Source: Ichthyophis bannanicus
Taxonomy: Eukaryota; Chordata; Amphibia; Gymnophiona; Ichthyophiidae
Assembly (NCBI GenBank): GCA_033557465.1
Contig: CM066031.1
Coordinates: 1,666,006,800-1,666,070,799 of the forward strand
Direction: 5' to 3'
Length of the DNA stretch: 64,000 bases
The notes below the pieces were generated by a model. The model searched no databases. It was not told the origin of the DNA and saw only the letters and a list, made by a program, of their open reading frames with translations. Each line of letters begins with the position of its first letter. Position 1 is the first letter of the stretch. The position numbers were made by a program, and so were the translations under genes. Positions 10,223-21,714 of this stretch are shown here, piece by piece.

Positions 10223-10238
10223 AAGAGAGGACCTTTCT

Positions 10239-10674
10239 AAAGTTCCCAATGGGTGAAGAGAGAAAATTTCAGAGGAATCATTGGGAGGCCCAAGTTTCCA
10301 TGAGGATAGAGTATGGATGTTTTGTTATGGATTCTACTGCTGTTCTCTGAGTTTTGATTTCTTCAGTTAACTCCAGAGGATTGCAACAAAACTTAGACTG
10401 GACTACCTTTGGGAGTGGAGCTGAAAGAGCATGTGATCCCATAAGGCCTATGGCATCTCAGCATCTGCTGTTTCCATCCCAGAACATGTTCCCAGACACT
10501 GCAAAGGCACCTATTTGTTGCAGCCCTCTGAAGGTAGATTCCTGTCCTTAATTTCTACTGGGGTGTGTCAATATCAAGAGTGAGAAGAGGCTTAGATTTA
10601 ATTTTAAAAAAGTTGATATAATTTTAAAAAAATCACCATGATCCTTGTGCTCTCTTCCACCACATTATCATCTC
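10239..10674. other. Flanking DNA without recognised features
   Basis: This continues the pre-insertion DNA seen left of 8277. It has short open frames but no motif or repeat that I recognise. Confidence 0.4.
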
Positions 10675-11308
10675 TTTAGAAACATAATGGCAGAAAAAGA
10701 CCACATGGCCTATCTAGTCTGTCCTTCCATATCAATCACTACAACAGTCCCTTCTTTTCCTTTAAAGATCTTCTGTGTTTGTCCCATGCTTCTTTGAATT
10801 CAGATACTGTACTTATCTCTACCACCTCAACTGGGAGACTATTCCATGCATCCACCACTCTTTCCGTAAAGAAATATTTCTGCGTATTACTCCTGAGTCT
10901 ATCTCTTTCACCCTCATCCTATGTCCCCTCGTAGGAGAGCTTGCTTTCAATCAAAAGAGGCTCTCCTCCTGTGCATTTATGCCACAGAGGTATTTAAACA
11001 TCTCAATCATATCTCCTCTATCCTGCCTTTCCTCTAAAGTATATATATATTAAGAACCTTAAGTCTGTCCTCATATGCTTTATAACAAAGACCACTAACC
11101 ATTTTAATAGCCACCCTCTGCACTGACTCCAACCTGTTTATATCCTTTTGAAGGTGCGGTCTCCAGAACTGCACACAATACTCCAAATGAGTTTGCACCA
11201 AAGACTTTTACAGAGGCACTATCACCTCCTTTCTTCTGCTGGCCATTCCTCTCTCTATGTACTCAAGTATCCTTCTAGCTTTCGCCGTCATATTTTCTAC
11301 CCATTTAG

Positions 11309-12245
11309 CTACTTTAAGATCATCAAGACACAATCATGCTTAGGTCCCACTCTTCTTTTCTGGACAGAAGTACTGTTACCCCCTACACTGTAGAGCTCCC
11401 TTGGATTTTTGCAGCCCAGATGTATGACCCTGCATTTTTTAGTGTTAAATCTCAGCTGCCATATTCTAGACCATTCCTCAAGCTTAGCTAAATCCCTCCT
11501 CATGTTATCTTCACCTTCCTGGGTGTCTGTTCTATTGCAGATTTTGGTATTATCCGCAAAGAGGCAAACCTTACCCGACAACCCTTCCGCAATATCACTA
11601 ACAAATATATTAAAAGAATCGGATCAAGGACAGATCCCTGCGGCATACCACTGGTAACCTCCTTATCCTCAGAGTGAGCTCCATTTATCTGTACCCTTTG
11701 TCACCTACCACTCAACCAATTTCTAACCCAATCAGTAACTTTAGGGTCCATCCCTAGGGTGTTCAGTTTCTTTATAAGTCGCCTGTGGGAATAGTGTCAA
11801 AGGCTTTACCGAAATCTAAATACACCACATCTAGGACTCTCCCTCGGTCCAACTCCCTGGTCACCCAGTCAAAGAAATCAATCAGATTTGTCTGACAAGG
11901 CCTGCCTCTGGTGAATCCATGCTGCCTCAGATCCGGTAATCCATTGGACTCCATAAACCTCACTGTTTTCTCTTTCAGCAGCATGTTCAATAATTTACTC
12001 ACCACTGAGGTTAAATTAACCGGCCTGTAGTTTTCAACCACATCCTTACATCCGCTTTTGTGTAAAGGGATCATATGAGCCTCTCTCCAGTCCTTTGGCA
12101 CCACTCCTGACTCCAATGCGGCATTGAAAAGGTCAGTCAGTGGAGCTGCTAGAACGTCCCCAAGTTCCCTCAGTATTCTTGGATATATCCCATCCAGTCC
12201 CATCATGAATACAGTCTTCTGAAAATCATTCAAGATCCCCCTCAC
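11309..12245 (-). pseudogene. CR1 reverse transcriptase
   Basis: The frame 12245-11772 has 'DGIYPRILRELGDVLAAPL', 'WREAHMIPLHKSGCKDVVEN', 'YRPVNLTSVVSKLLN' and 'VVYLDFGKAFDTIP', the fingers and palm-A blocks. After a break it continues at 11581 with 'CLFADNTKICN' (normally FADDTK-type, so the second catalytic aspartate has become asparagine) and the thumb 'LRFNTKKCRVIHLGCKNP'. It is dead. The basic linker upstream (12771-12226) is typical of CR1. Confidence 0.8.
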
Positions 12246-12879
12246 TTTTATTCCTGTTTGTGGGTGTTTTCTGAAGTCCTGCTACTGGCCCTTCATCTGT
12301 GAACACAGAACAGAAATATTTGTTGAGCGATTCCACTTTATCCTCATCAGCTTCTACATATTCCTCCCCTTCACCCTTGAGTCTGACAATACCACATTTG
12401 ATCTTCCTCCTCTCACTAATATATCTGAAAAATGTCTTAATCCCCCCTTTTATTGCATTGTCTATTTTTTCTTCTTTTTGTATCTTTGCTTTCTTAACTA
12501 GTTTGCCAGCTTCTCTAAGTTTTTCCAAATATAGATGCCTGTCTTCCTCTCTCTGTGATCTCTTGTATTTCATGAAGGCCTCCCTCTTTTTCTTCACCTT
12601 TTCAGCTGCTTCTTTTGAGAACCATAGTGGTCTCCTTTTCCTTTTACCTTTATTTGCCATTCTAACAAGATTGGTTGCTCTTAAAATATTCCCTTTCAGT
12701 TTTGTCCACTGTTTTGCTACATTCCCCAGCTGTTCCCATCGACTCCTTGCGGCATTGGCCCATCTTGGCAAAGTTAGTTTTCCTAAAGTCTAAGATTCTC
12801 ACTTTTGAATGGATTTTATCAGCCGTAGTCCTAATACTGAACCTCACCATCTGGTGATCACTGGATGTGAGATTATTTC

Positions 12880-13300
12880 TCACAATATAACATCAGAAAT
12901 ACTTTCACCATTGGTAAGCCCCATCCAATATGGCCCTTTACTTGTGGCTTCTGTTATCAATTCCCTGAATAGTTCTCCCTGTAGAGAATCCAGGATCTCC
13001 TTGCTTCTAGATAACACCACAGCATGAATGTGCCAATCAACATCTGGCATATTGAAATCCCCTAACAGTAGCACTGCCCCTTTCCTGGCAATGCTGCATA
13101 TGTCTTCTATTAAATCTCCATCCACTTCTTCTCCCTGTGAGGAGGGTCTGTATATCACACCAATGCAAATGGATTTCCCTTTCCCTCATTCTAGTAGAAC
13201 CCACAGTGCCTCCTCTCTTCCTTTTAAGCCCTGTAATTATATCCTTGCTCTGTCTCCATTGTTGCAGAGTTTAAAACATTTTTCCTGTCTCTGCTCTTAG
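12880..13300 (-). pseudogene. CR1 endonuclease, C-terminal half
   Basis: The open part reads 'MIYRPSSQGEEVDGDLIEDI' then 'VLLLGDFNMPDVDWH', where GDFN is a core motif of the APE-type endonuclease. The end has 'GLTNGESISDVIL' in place of the usual 'vLTne'-type block. The N-terminal half is at 14061-14345 on the far side of an insertion. Confidence 0.75.
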
Positions 13301-13504
13301 TCTACCTGAGTTCCCCCCTATTGAGGTATTGTTTAGCCCCTTTTCCTGTCTTCCATGTGTGCTTAGCTCTGTTTGCCTCTCTGTCCTTTGGGAAAAGCAG
13401 TGCCCCTTTTAAAAGCTCTGCTGGAAAGGTGAATTTCACCTCTTCTGAGTGAATTTGCTGGCTTTCTGTGAGTTCTGTCTGTCTGTCTGTCTCTCTCCAC
13501 ATAT

Positions 13505-14040
13505 TTATTTATTTGTCATTGTTAGTGTGCTCCCTTACCTCACTGTCCCCTTTATTTTGCACTTTTGTTCAGCTTTTCTCAGCTGAATAACTTGCTGTGC
13601 TCATCTCTTCCCATGGTTTTCAGTACCATCTTTATGCTGATGACTCACAGATCTACCTCTCTATGCCTGAAATCTTTCCGGCAATCCAGACCCGGATCTC
13701 TGCCTGCCTTTCTGACATTGCTGCTTGGACGTCTCACTGCCGCTTGAAATTGAACATGGTCAAGACTGAGCTTCTTATCTTTCCCCCTAAAACCTCCTCT
13801 CCTCTTCCTTCTTTCTCAGTCTCTGTGGATAACTCTCTGCTCCCCCCCATTTCCTCTGCTCGCATCCTTGGTGTTGTCTTTGACTCCTCTCTCTCCTTCT
13901 CCTCACACATCCATCTGATAGCTAAGACCTGCCGTTTCTCTCTCTATAACATCAACAAAATCCGCCCATTTCTTTCTGAACACACTACTAAATGCTTAGC
14001 CACTCTTTAATTGCCTCTCAGTAGTTGTAGTAGTACTATA
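13505..14040 (+). mobile_element. L2-type LINE fragment inserted in CR1
   Basis: The plus-strand frame 13597-14010 begins '[20 protein letters not shown]', keeping the YADD catalytic box, then '[20 protein letters not shown]' and 'ILGVVFDSSLSFSSHI', the palm-to-thumb part of an L2-type reverse transcriptase. A close relative is at 60150-60560. It sits between the two halves of the CR1 endonuclease. The 200 bp before it (13300-13505) I cannot assign. Confidence 0.75.
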
Positions 14041-14060
14041 GCTTTAATATTATTTTTTAC

Positions 14061-14345
14061 CTATAGTGCCACTCCTCCTCCCCTTCTTCCTACCCTGTCC
14101 TTCCTGAATAAAGTATAGCCCAGTATAATTACATCCCAGTCATGGATGTCTGTGAACCATGTCTCTGTAACCACCACTAAATCCAAGTCAGCCTCTGCTA
14201 TTAAAGCCTCAACATCTGGGATCTTATTTCCCATGCTACAGGCATTTATGCACACCGCTTTGCAGATGTTGCCCCTTTTACCCATTTCTATAAAGGTATT
14301 TAATGTTTCACTTACCTGGGCGTTTTCTTCAGCCATCCCTAACAA
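14061..14345 (-). pseudogene. CR1 endonuclease, N-terminal half
   Basis: Reads 'NACSMGNKIPDVEALIAEAD' and 'VVTETWFTDIHDWDVIILGY' then 'GRRGGGVAL'. The N-A-x-S and T-E-T-W motifs are the metal-binding start of a CR1 APE-type endonuclease. The continuation is displaced to 13300-12880 by an insertion. Confidence 0.75.
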
Positions 14346-14545
14346 ATCTTGTTTAAAGCCCTTTTCAGTAGGTTAGCCAGTCTGCTACTGAAGACACGTC
14401 GACCCTTCTTGGACAAATGGACCCCACCTCTGCTCTGCAGCCCTTGGAACATAATCCCATTCTTCTCCCCCTCCATCTATGCTAACGAACCATGTGTATG
14501 CTAACGAATGCATATCCCTACTGCCATGTCATGAAAAGTGACCTA

Positions 14546-14980
14546 GGGGTCCCTTTACTGAAGTGCACTATGCAGTTAACACACGATTCAACGTTTTAAC
14601 TGTGTGCTTGGGCCCGCAGTAACAGTTACTGTGCAGACATAAAGGTTAACATGTGACAATTTTCACACAAAATGCCAACCGCACATTAGGGTGCCAAATG
14701 GGCAGGTTAGGAGGAGAGAGCGGATGCGCTGAGCACCTTTCAGTTAACACAGAGGTACATATGCTGACAATGTTGTAATTCGTCTAGGTTCAGCTAATGT
14801 CAACTCCATGGGTGGTGCTAGGTGCACCTGCAGTAATTGCGCCATGCATTAAAATATATATCTGCATGTAAACTGTCGGGAACATGCCCCTGAAAGTTTC
14901 TGTGCACTTAACGAATATTCGTTTTTGTCCTAAATGCGTGTTAAATGCAGAAACACAACACAATTTGGTAAAAGGGACCC
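14546..14980. mobile_element. MITE with GGGTCCCTTTACTG-type ends
   Basis: Left end GGGTCCCTTTACTGAAG (from 14547) mirrors the right end TTGGTAAAAGGGACCC (ending 14980). The interior is rich in 'gttaac' and 'cgttaa' words, as in the elements at 38413, 42505 and 52799. No matching target duplication is obvious. It has no coding capacity. Confidence 0.65.
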
Positions 14981-16607
14981 TTGGAATTCTAGGTTTGAAA
15001 TATTCTTGCTTTAGGTTTTGTTTTAACCAAAGACTTTAAAATACATGGGGATATATTCTTCTTTGCATAGAAACTTGAATTACCCCTGTAGCACATTGCC
15101 TGAGGGAGCAGCCCTAGTACCCCCAGAAGTTGTGCACTCTGAAACTCTCAGTGTTGTAAAGCTGTCGCTTCTGTCCACATACTTTGCTTCTTCTTACTCA
15201 AAATAATTGTATTTTTTGTGGTTTATGATCATTTATTTCGGTGGAACAATCTGGAACTTTTTAAAATAAGTGATTTGCAAAACAAGAAATGGTATAGTGG
15301 CTTACATCATACCTACTGGTCTTTTACTGAATCCAGTTGCCTGCAAACCTTTTTTGAATGGATTAGAGGGTTATACAGATCTTGTAGATTTGGCCAAACT
15401 AGCTTCAGGGTTGTGACACATTTCAGGATATTTTATAGTATTTGACGGCAATGTTTTGAAATGTCTTTAAGTTGCAATATCTAGGTGCTCACTATTTTTA
15501 TTCCTGCTGACTAGGGAAGAGAATGGCATCTGGCAAAATGCTTCTGAACTGGACAGCTCTGGATAGCCATGATATTCCTGCTGCTTATCTCAGTCAGAGT
15601 TAAACTAATTTGGATTGGGTTTCATCCATTAAATAGTTTGTGTTCCTTTTAATGGCATGTGTTGGGATCAGGATAACATTTTATCAACCCATAATCTCGC
15701 CGCTGTTTTTTTAGCCTGACTTTTCAACTTAGACCCAGATCAGTGGAGGCTGAGTATTCCCTGGAAAGTGCAGAGTAATGGAGTAAGTTCTCCCTCATTA
15801 AGAGCTGCATTCCAGTTAGTTCTGGTTTATTCTGTGTCCCCAGCAACCTCTTGCTTTTGCTATTCAGAAGGGCAACTACGTCATAAGGCAGTGCTGTTCG
15901 CTTCCAGTCCCTGAGGACTGCAAATCAATGCTCCCCCGAAACTTCACAGGAGTCCTTCACCCGCACTGCAATCAGTAAGGGGAGGTACAGCAAGATCACA
16001 TTTTTAGTCAGGAGAAACAAGCACTGCACTTCCTACTCCTCGTCACTAAAAGCATGATATCGCAGCACTTCCTCCTACTGGCAGTAGCACAAGCGGAGGA
16101 GGACTTCCACATTGAGGCAAATGTTTTAGATTTTCAAGATGTCCCCTCCACCATATGCATATTTAATCATGCATAGTCATTGTGGATATGCGGGAAACTT
16201 GATCTATGCCGTTTTCGGGGTCATGCCATATCTTAGTAAGTGGAACTGACGTTTAAACCATCATGCTGTAGTTTTCTTCAGGTTGAAGTGATTATGCAGT
16301 GAATGTCCTTAAATATAGTGGTTCTCAAATTGGATTGCTGAGTTTGACGTGGGAAATTTGAGTTTTGGTGGGAAAGTTCATTGGAAAAAAGGCTGGAAAT
16401 TTGAAATTTGCATTTTTGCAGAAAGGTTCACTGGAGGAAAGGCGGGAAAGGTGCAAGTAGGAATCGTAAAGGCATGAAGTTTGAATTTTACCAGGAAGAT
16501 TGTGACAATCTCAGATTCCGGAAGGTGGAAAAAAATTGTTGTTCTTCTGCGCCAGACCTTCTAGCATTAAACCTTATGTGAATGAGGGGTTGCTATGATT
16601 TGTTATG
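14981..16607. other. Mostly unassigned DNA with two MITE scraps
   Basis: No gene seen. 15890-15960 ('ccagtccctgaggactgcaaat') and 16130-16205 ('atgcatagtcattgtggatatg') look like pieces of the hAT-type MITE family that is complete at 25934 and 26334. 16360-16500 has repeated 'gggaaagttca/gaaatttga' words. The rest is featureless to me. Confidence 0.4.
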
Positions 16608-16863
16608 TGGAGTGGAGGAGTGGCCTAGTGGTTGGGCCAAGGTACTTCAGGCCAGAAGGTCAGGGGTTCAAATCCCACTAGAGGACAGCAACCTTGGGCT
16701 GGAAGGACTGGGGTTTCTAGTCCCACAGGTGCTCCTTGTGGTCTTGGGCAAGCCACTTAACCCTCCATAGCCCATGTTCCCTGTAAAATAGTTATCTCCA
16801 AGTTATAATGCCCTGTTCAATGTAAACCACACTGATGCAGAATAGCATGGCATATAAATAAAT
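16608..16863 (+). mobile_element. tRNA-headed SINE with L2-like tail (copy B)
   Basis: Same family as 1592-1885: 'gtggcctagtggttgg', B box 'ggttcaaatcccac' near 16664, 'cttgggcaagccacttaacc' near 16744 and the AAATAAAT tail at 16856. It lacks the small internal duplication of copy A. It lies at the left side of the minisatellite-bearing repeat. Confidence 0.85.
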
Positions 16864-16995
16864 GTTGAGTCTTTTTCCCCATTGAGATTTGTGGGTGTCT
16901 TGCTCTCTCTACCATCTCTTTGATCCTCCTTGGCCACCAGAAAGATAGCAGAGCCACGGAAACAGAGAAATGTTCCCGTGGCTGCTTTCTTGTTT

Positions 16996-17960
16996 GAAGG
17001 ACAAATTGGAGCAGACACGGGGGGGAGGAGCTGGAAGGGAGCAGACATGGGGGGCTTGAAGGGAACAGACACAGAGGGAGCTGGAAGGGAGCAGACATTG
17101 GGGGCTGGAAGGGAGCAGACATGGGGGGGGCTTGAAGCGAGCAGACACAGGGGGAGCTGGAAGGGAACAGACATGGGGAGGGAGCTGGAAGGGAGCAGAC
17201 ATGGGGAGGCTACAAGGAAACAGACACGGGAGGGAGCTGGAAGGGAGCAGACACTGGGGAGCTGGAAGGGAGCAGACATGGGGGGCTGGAAGGGAGCAGA
17301 TAAGGGGGGAGCTGGAAGGGAGCAGACATGGGGGGCTGGAAGGGAGCAGATATGGGGGAGCTGGAAGGGAGCAGACATGGGGGGCTGGAAGGGAGCAGAT
17401 ATGGGGGAGCTGGAAGGGAGCAGACATGGGGGCTACAAGGAAGCCGACCCGGAGGGAGCTGGAAGGGAGCAGACACTGGGGAGCTGGAAGGAAGCGGACA
17501 TGGGGGGCTGGAAGGGAGCAGACACTTGGGGATGGGGCTGGAAGGTGGCTGGTAACAGGAGGGGGGTTGTAAGAGAACTGATGGGGGAAGGTGGGGGCTG
17601 GAAGGGAGCTCACATGGGGGATTGGAAGGGAACAGAAAAGAGGGGAAGGAGGGTGCTGGAGAGAAGGTGGGGGCTGGAAGGGAGCTGACACCTGGAGATG
17701 GGATTGGAAGGGAGCTGACAACTGGGGATGGCACTGGAAGCCAGATGGACAGAGGACAGGATAACTGGAAGGGAACTGACACGGGAAGGGGACACTGGGA
17801 CTAGACGTTTGCTGATACCTGGGATGGTATTTGGACTAGAAGGGGCTGGACAATGGAGAAGGAGGGGAACTGGAAGGGAATATACACCAGTGGCAGTACT
17901 GGGACTGCAAGGGGGTTGACACTGGGAGGGGAGGCTGTAAAGGGTGCTGATACTGGGGAG
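16996..17960. repeat. G-rich minisatellite, unit about 23-27 bp
   Basis: Units of the form 'gctggaagggagcagacatgg' repeat more than twenty times between about 17030 and 17530 with variants (gcagataagg, gcagacactg, aagccgaccc). They decay to looser 'ctggaagggagctgacac' forms up to about 17960. The strand asymmetry (G/A-rich on plus) creates long false open frames on both strands. A related minisatellite lies at 62280-62720. Confidence 0.9.
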
Positions 17961-18410
17961 AGTTACTGGGATTGGAAAAAGGCTGATGGAAGAAAATGAA
18001 GTAAGCAAAAGGAGAGACAAGAAATGGCAGATGGACTATAGACCATAGAAAGAAAGCTAAGAGAAGACAGAGGAAAACAGAAACCTCAGATTGGGACCAG
18101 CATGATCAAAAATCATCAGACAACAAAGTTAGAAAAAATAATTTCATTTTCAGTTTAGTGATTGGATTTTGCGCTATCTTTATATTTCACACAGTATGGG
18201 GAACTGCATCTCTTATCTGGTGTCATGCGGAGTCTGGCTTCTTGGGGCTTCATTTTAATTTTTGTCTACATATTTTTATTTGTACTTTAGGTTGTGGTCA
18301 CTTATTCTGTACTTGGTGAGGGTCTGTGTTCTGAGTGTGTGACCAAGGCCAGGGTTTCGGTTAACATAGAGTTTGTACGTAGGGATCTCTACTATAGTAA
18401 TTTGACTTGT

Positions 18411-21140
18411 GTTGTTTTTAAGTGCCATCGAGTCGGAGTCGACTCATGGTGACCCTCTGGATAGCTATTCTAAATTGTGTTCGGTCTTCAGTCAGGCGGC
18501 TCATTGTTGACAGATTGGTACCCGTAGCTGCTGTTATTGTATCGATCCATCTCATTGCTGGCCTTCCTCTTTTGCGTTGACCTTCTATCTTGCCAAGCAT
18601 GATGTCTTTCTCTAATGATATCTCTCTTCGCATGATGTGTCCAAAGTATGAAAGTAGAAGTCTTGTCATCTGAGCTTCTAAAGAAAGCTTAGGTTTGATC
18701 TCCTCTAGTACCGACTGGTTTGTTCTTCTGGCAGTCCATGGTATACACAGTATTCGCCGCCAGCACCATAATTCAAAGGCATCAATTTTCTTCCTGTCTG
18801 TCTTTTTCACTGTCCAGCTTTCACATCCATATGATGTTATTGAAAATACCATGGCTTGAACAAGTCGAATCTTTGTATGGAGAGAGACATCTCTGCTCTT
18901 GAGAATCTTATCTAGGTCTTTCATAGCCATTCTGCCAAGAGTAATGCGTCGTTTGATTTCTTGACTGCTTGTTGCTTCTTTATTGATAGTTGATCCAAGT
19001 AGGTTAAAGTTGTTCACAATTTCAATTTCTTCTCCTTCAACGATGAACCTGTTGATTATGCCAGTTGTCATGATCTTTGTCTTCTTTATATTAAGGTGCA
19101 GGCCCATTTTGAGACTATGTTCTTTGATTGTGAGAAGCAAATGTTTCAGATCATCTTCACTTTCAGCCAGTAATGTAGTATCATCAGCATAGCGAAGGTT
19201 GTTGATGAGTCTTCCACCAATCTTCACACCTCTGTTGTCTTCATACAATCCTGCTTCTCTGATGATTTGTTCTGCATATAAATTAAACAGGTAGGGGGAA
19301 AGTATACAGCCTTGTCTTACACCTTTGCTTATTTTAAACCATTCTGTTTCTCCTTGTTCCGTTCGAACTGTTGCTTCTTGATCAATGTACAAATTGCGCA
19401 AGAGAACGATCAGGTGTTCTGGTATACCCATGCTTCTTAATGTGGCCCAGAGTTTCTCATGGTTTACACAGTCAAAAGCCTTGCTGTAGTCGATAAAGCA
19501 CAAATAGATATCCTTTTGGTATTCTTTAGTCTTTTCAAGGATCCATCTCACATCCGCAATGATGTCTCTCGTTCCTCGCCCTTTCCTGAACCCTGCTTGC
19601 ACTTCAGGTAGTTCTTGTTCCAGGTATGGTTGTAGTCTCTTTTGAATAATCTTCAGTAGAATCTTGCTGGCATGTGGGATCAGAGCTATTGTTCGATAAT
19701 TTCCACAGTCAGTTGGATCACCTTTCTTTAGTATTGGTATAAACACAGATTTTTTCCAGTCAGTTGGCCATGATGTTGTCTTCCATATTTCTTGGCAGAG
19801 CCTTGTAAGTATGGTAACAGCTGCATCAGATTGCTGCAATACTTCTATATGAATGCCATCAATGCCTGGTGCTTTGTTCTTTGATAAGGCTTTCAATGCT
19901 GCTTCAACTTCTTCTTTCATCACCAATGGTTCCCGATCATAAGGTACAGGTTGAAACGGCTGTTGGTCCACTTGATCTTTATCATATAAAAACTCTGTAT
20001 ATTCCTTCCACCTTTTCTTGATCTTCTCAGCATCATTCAACATAGAACCTTGAGCATCTTGTAACATTCCAATTCGAGGCTGGAACTTTTTCTTTAACTC
20101 TCGTAGCTTTAGGAAAGCCGATCTTGTTCTTCCTCTAATAGTTTCTGCTTCTATTTCCTTGCATGCATCGTTGTAGTACTTTTCCTTGTCCTGTCTTGCT
20201 GCACGTTGGAAATCTCTGTTGAGTTCTGCGATTGTCTTTCTTTCTCCTCTGGCTTTAGCTTCTCTGCATTTCTGGGCAATTTTCAGAGTTTCTTCCGTCA
20301 TCCATTTTGGCTGTTTTTGCTTTTTCATCTTTTGTAGAGACTTCTCGCTTTCTTCCAACACAACCTTCTTGATGTCATTCCATAACTCTTCCGGAGCTCT
20401 GTCATTTGTATCTAAAGCAGCGAATCGATTTTGCAGGCAGTCTTTAAATTCCAGTGGTATATTCTCAAGGTCATATTTTGCTGCATTCATGAGTGGTTTG
20501 CTCTTTTTCAACTTTAGCTTGAGTTTGCATACTAGTAATTGATGATCTTTACCACAGTCAGCTCCAGGTTTTGTCTTTGTTGATGTTATAGAGCTTTTCC
20601 ATCGTTGACTTCCACAGATGTAGTCAATTTGATTTTTATACAATCCATTGGGTGAAGTCCATGTGTACAGTCGCCGCTTGTGTTGCTGGAAGAAGGTGTT
20701 TGAGATGAATAGATCATTGCAGAATAGATCTTGCAGAATAGATCTTGCAGAATTCTATCAGTCTTTCTCCAGCTTCATTTCTATTGCTAAGTCCATATTT
20801 TCCAACTACTTTGCCTTCTTCTTTGTTGCCAACTTTTGCGTTCCAGTCACTCATGACTATCAGGATATCCTGTTTTCATGTTCTGTCAATTTCAGCTTGT
20901 ACTTGTTCATAGAACTCTTCAATTTCATTCTCTTCTGCAGCTGTTGTTGGGGCATATACTTGAATTATAGTTGTGTTGATAGGCAATCCTCGTAGACGAA
21001 TAGAGATTAAGCGTTCGCCGACTGCATTGTATTTCATTACAGTTGCAAATTTCTTCTTTATTATAAATGCAACACCATTTCTTCTTTGTCTTTCATTTCC
21101 AGCATAGTAGACCATGTGATCATCTGATGCAAAGTGCCCG
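18411..21140 (-). mobile_element. 5'-truncated RTE (BovB-like) LINE
   Basis: ATTTGACTTGT occurs at 18400-18410 and again at 21141-21151, an 11-bp target-site duplication. Between them, on the minus strand, lies an RTE starting inside the endonuclease domain and ending with the family's 3' sequence (agtcgactccgactcgatgg) and a short GTTGTT/AACAAC tail. It is about 2.73 kb against about 3.31 kb for the full-length copy at 30462-33774. It inserted into the minisatellite-bearing repeat. Confidence 0.9.
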
Positions 21141-21163
21141 ATTTGACTTGTACAGCTTTTCAA
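18418..21163 (-). pseudogene. RTE endonuclease-reverse transcriptase, truncated copy
   Basis: The main open frame is 20643-18418 (741 codons), covering the end of the endonuclease, the linker and the full reverse transcriptase with 'KNKAPGID', 'AGFRKGRGTRDII', 'FIDYSKAFDC', 'GVRQGCILSP' and 'LRYADDT'. The preceding endonuclease part (21163-20876) is in another frame, because of a small insertion/duplication near 20720-20750 ('ttgcagaatagatc' repeated). It keeps the normal glycine in GVRQGC, which the full-length copy has lost. It lacks the N-terminus and cannot be autonomous. Confidence 0.85.
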
Positions 21164-21714
21164 ATAGGTGCATGGATGTTTTGGGGCCCATTGCAGTATT
21201 TATAGTGCTGCTTTTTTCTTGGTAGGCCCCTTGTATGAGTTTTGGAAGTGTATGCTGGTATGGTATGGTAGATTTGGCCTTGTAGAGCTTCAGTGACTTT
21301 TGTAGTGTTTTATATTAGTTCACAATATGCCTGGCACTGAAGAATATTTACGTTGTTGTTAGTGAGATGACCAGAATCAGACTTTTTTTTTTTTTTTGGA
21401 TTATCACAGCCAGCTTGTATGATGCTAAATATTTACTGCTAAGTATTTTTATTTTGGCTATGCAATTGCTTTTTCGCTGCAATTTTCTTACAACACTGGA
21501 TTTGAAGAAATACTAATATCGCTTGAAAAGAGTGCACAAAGTGGTTTCTGGAAAAAGGAGGGTAGGGTGCAGCCAACATTAATAATAAAGAGGGAGGGGT
21601 GCCAATTTATAGGTTGCAGGGGGGCACTAAAAACCCTAGCACTGGCCCTGACTACAGCGATTGGAATGGGGGGATGCGATTCCTCACTTGTATGAGTGAA
21701 GGTGCCAGCTTAAA

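Larger units (their letters stand above)
10675..14480 (-). mobile_element. CR1 LINE, minus strand, interrupted
   Basis: Read on the minus strand: a 5' region near 14345-14480 (with the 'GGVHLSKKGRR'-like words of CR1), endonuclease (14345-14061 and 13300-12880), a basic linker (12883-12226), reverse transcriptase (12245-11309) and 3' UTR to 10675. The 3' end carries 'gaaacataatggcagaaaaa'. It is broken by several stops and by an insertion between about 13297 and 14040. It would have been an autonomous LINE copying itself by target-primed reverse transcription. Confidence 0.85.
16864..21655 (+). mobile_element. Minisatellite-bearing hAT-like repeat (copy 1), split by RTE
   Basis: The order minisatellite, A-rich GA stretch, T-rich stretch, 'ggtctgtgttctg', 'ttcacaatatgcctggcactg' is repeated in the same order at 62270-63545, where the element is a hAT with 8-bp duplications. 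The right end here reads 'ccctagcactggccctg' (about 21638-21654), which in reverse complement starts CAGGGCCAGTG, like the hAT CAGGGCCGG ends. The left end is not clear. A 5'-truncated RTE (18411-21140) interrupts it. No transposase is visible. Confidence 0.55.

Noticed and set aside
16996..17530. Regularly spaced repeats as a possible CRISPR array
   Set aside because: Units are contiguous and degenerate with no unique spacers, and the context is a vertebrate genome.
16909..17721. Long overlapping open frames on both strands (252 and 270 codons)
   Set aside because: They lie entirely on the G-rich minisatellite. The peptides are tandem repeats of one unit in every frame, which comes from the repeat period and lack of T/A-rich stop codons, not from a gene.
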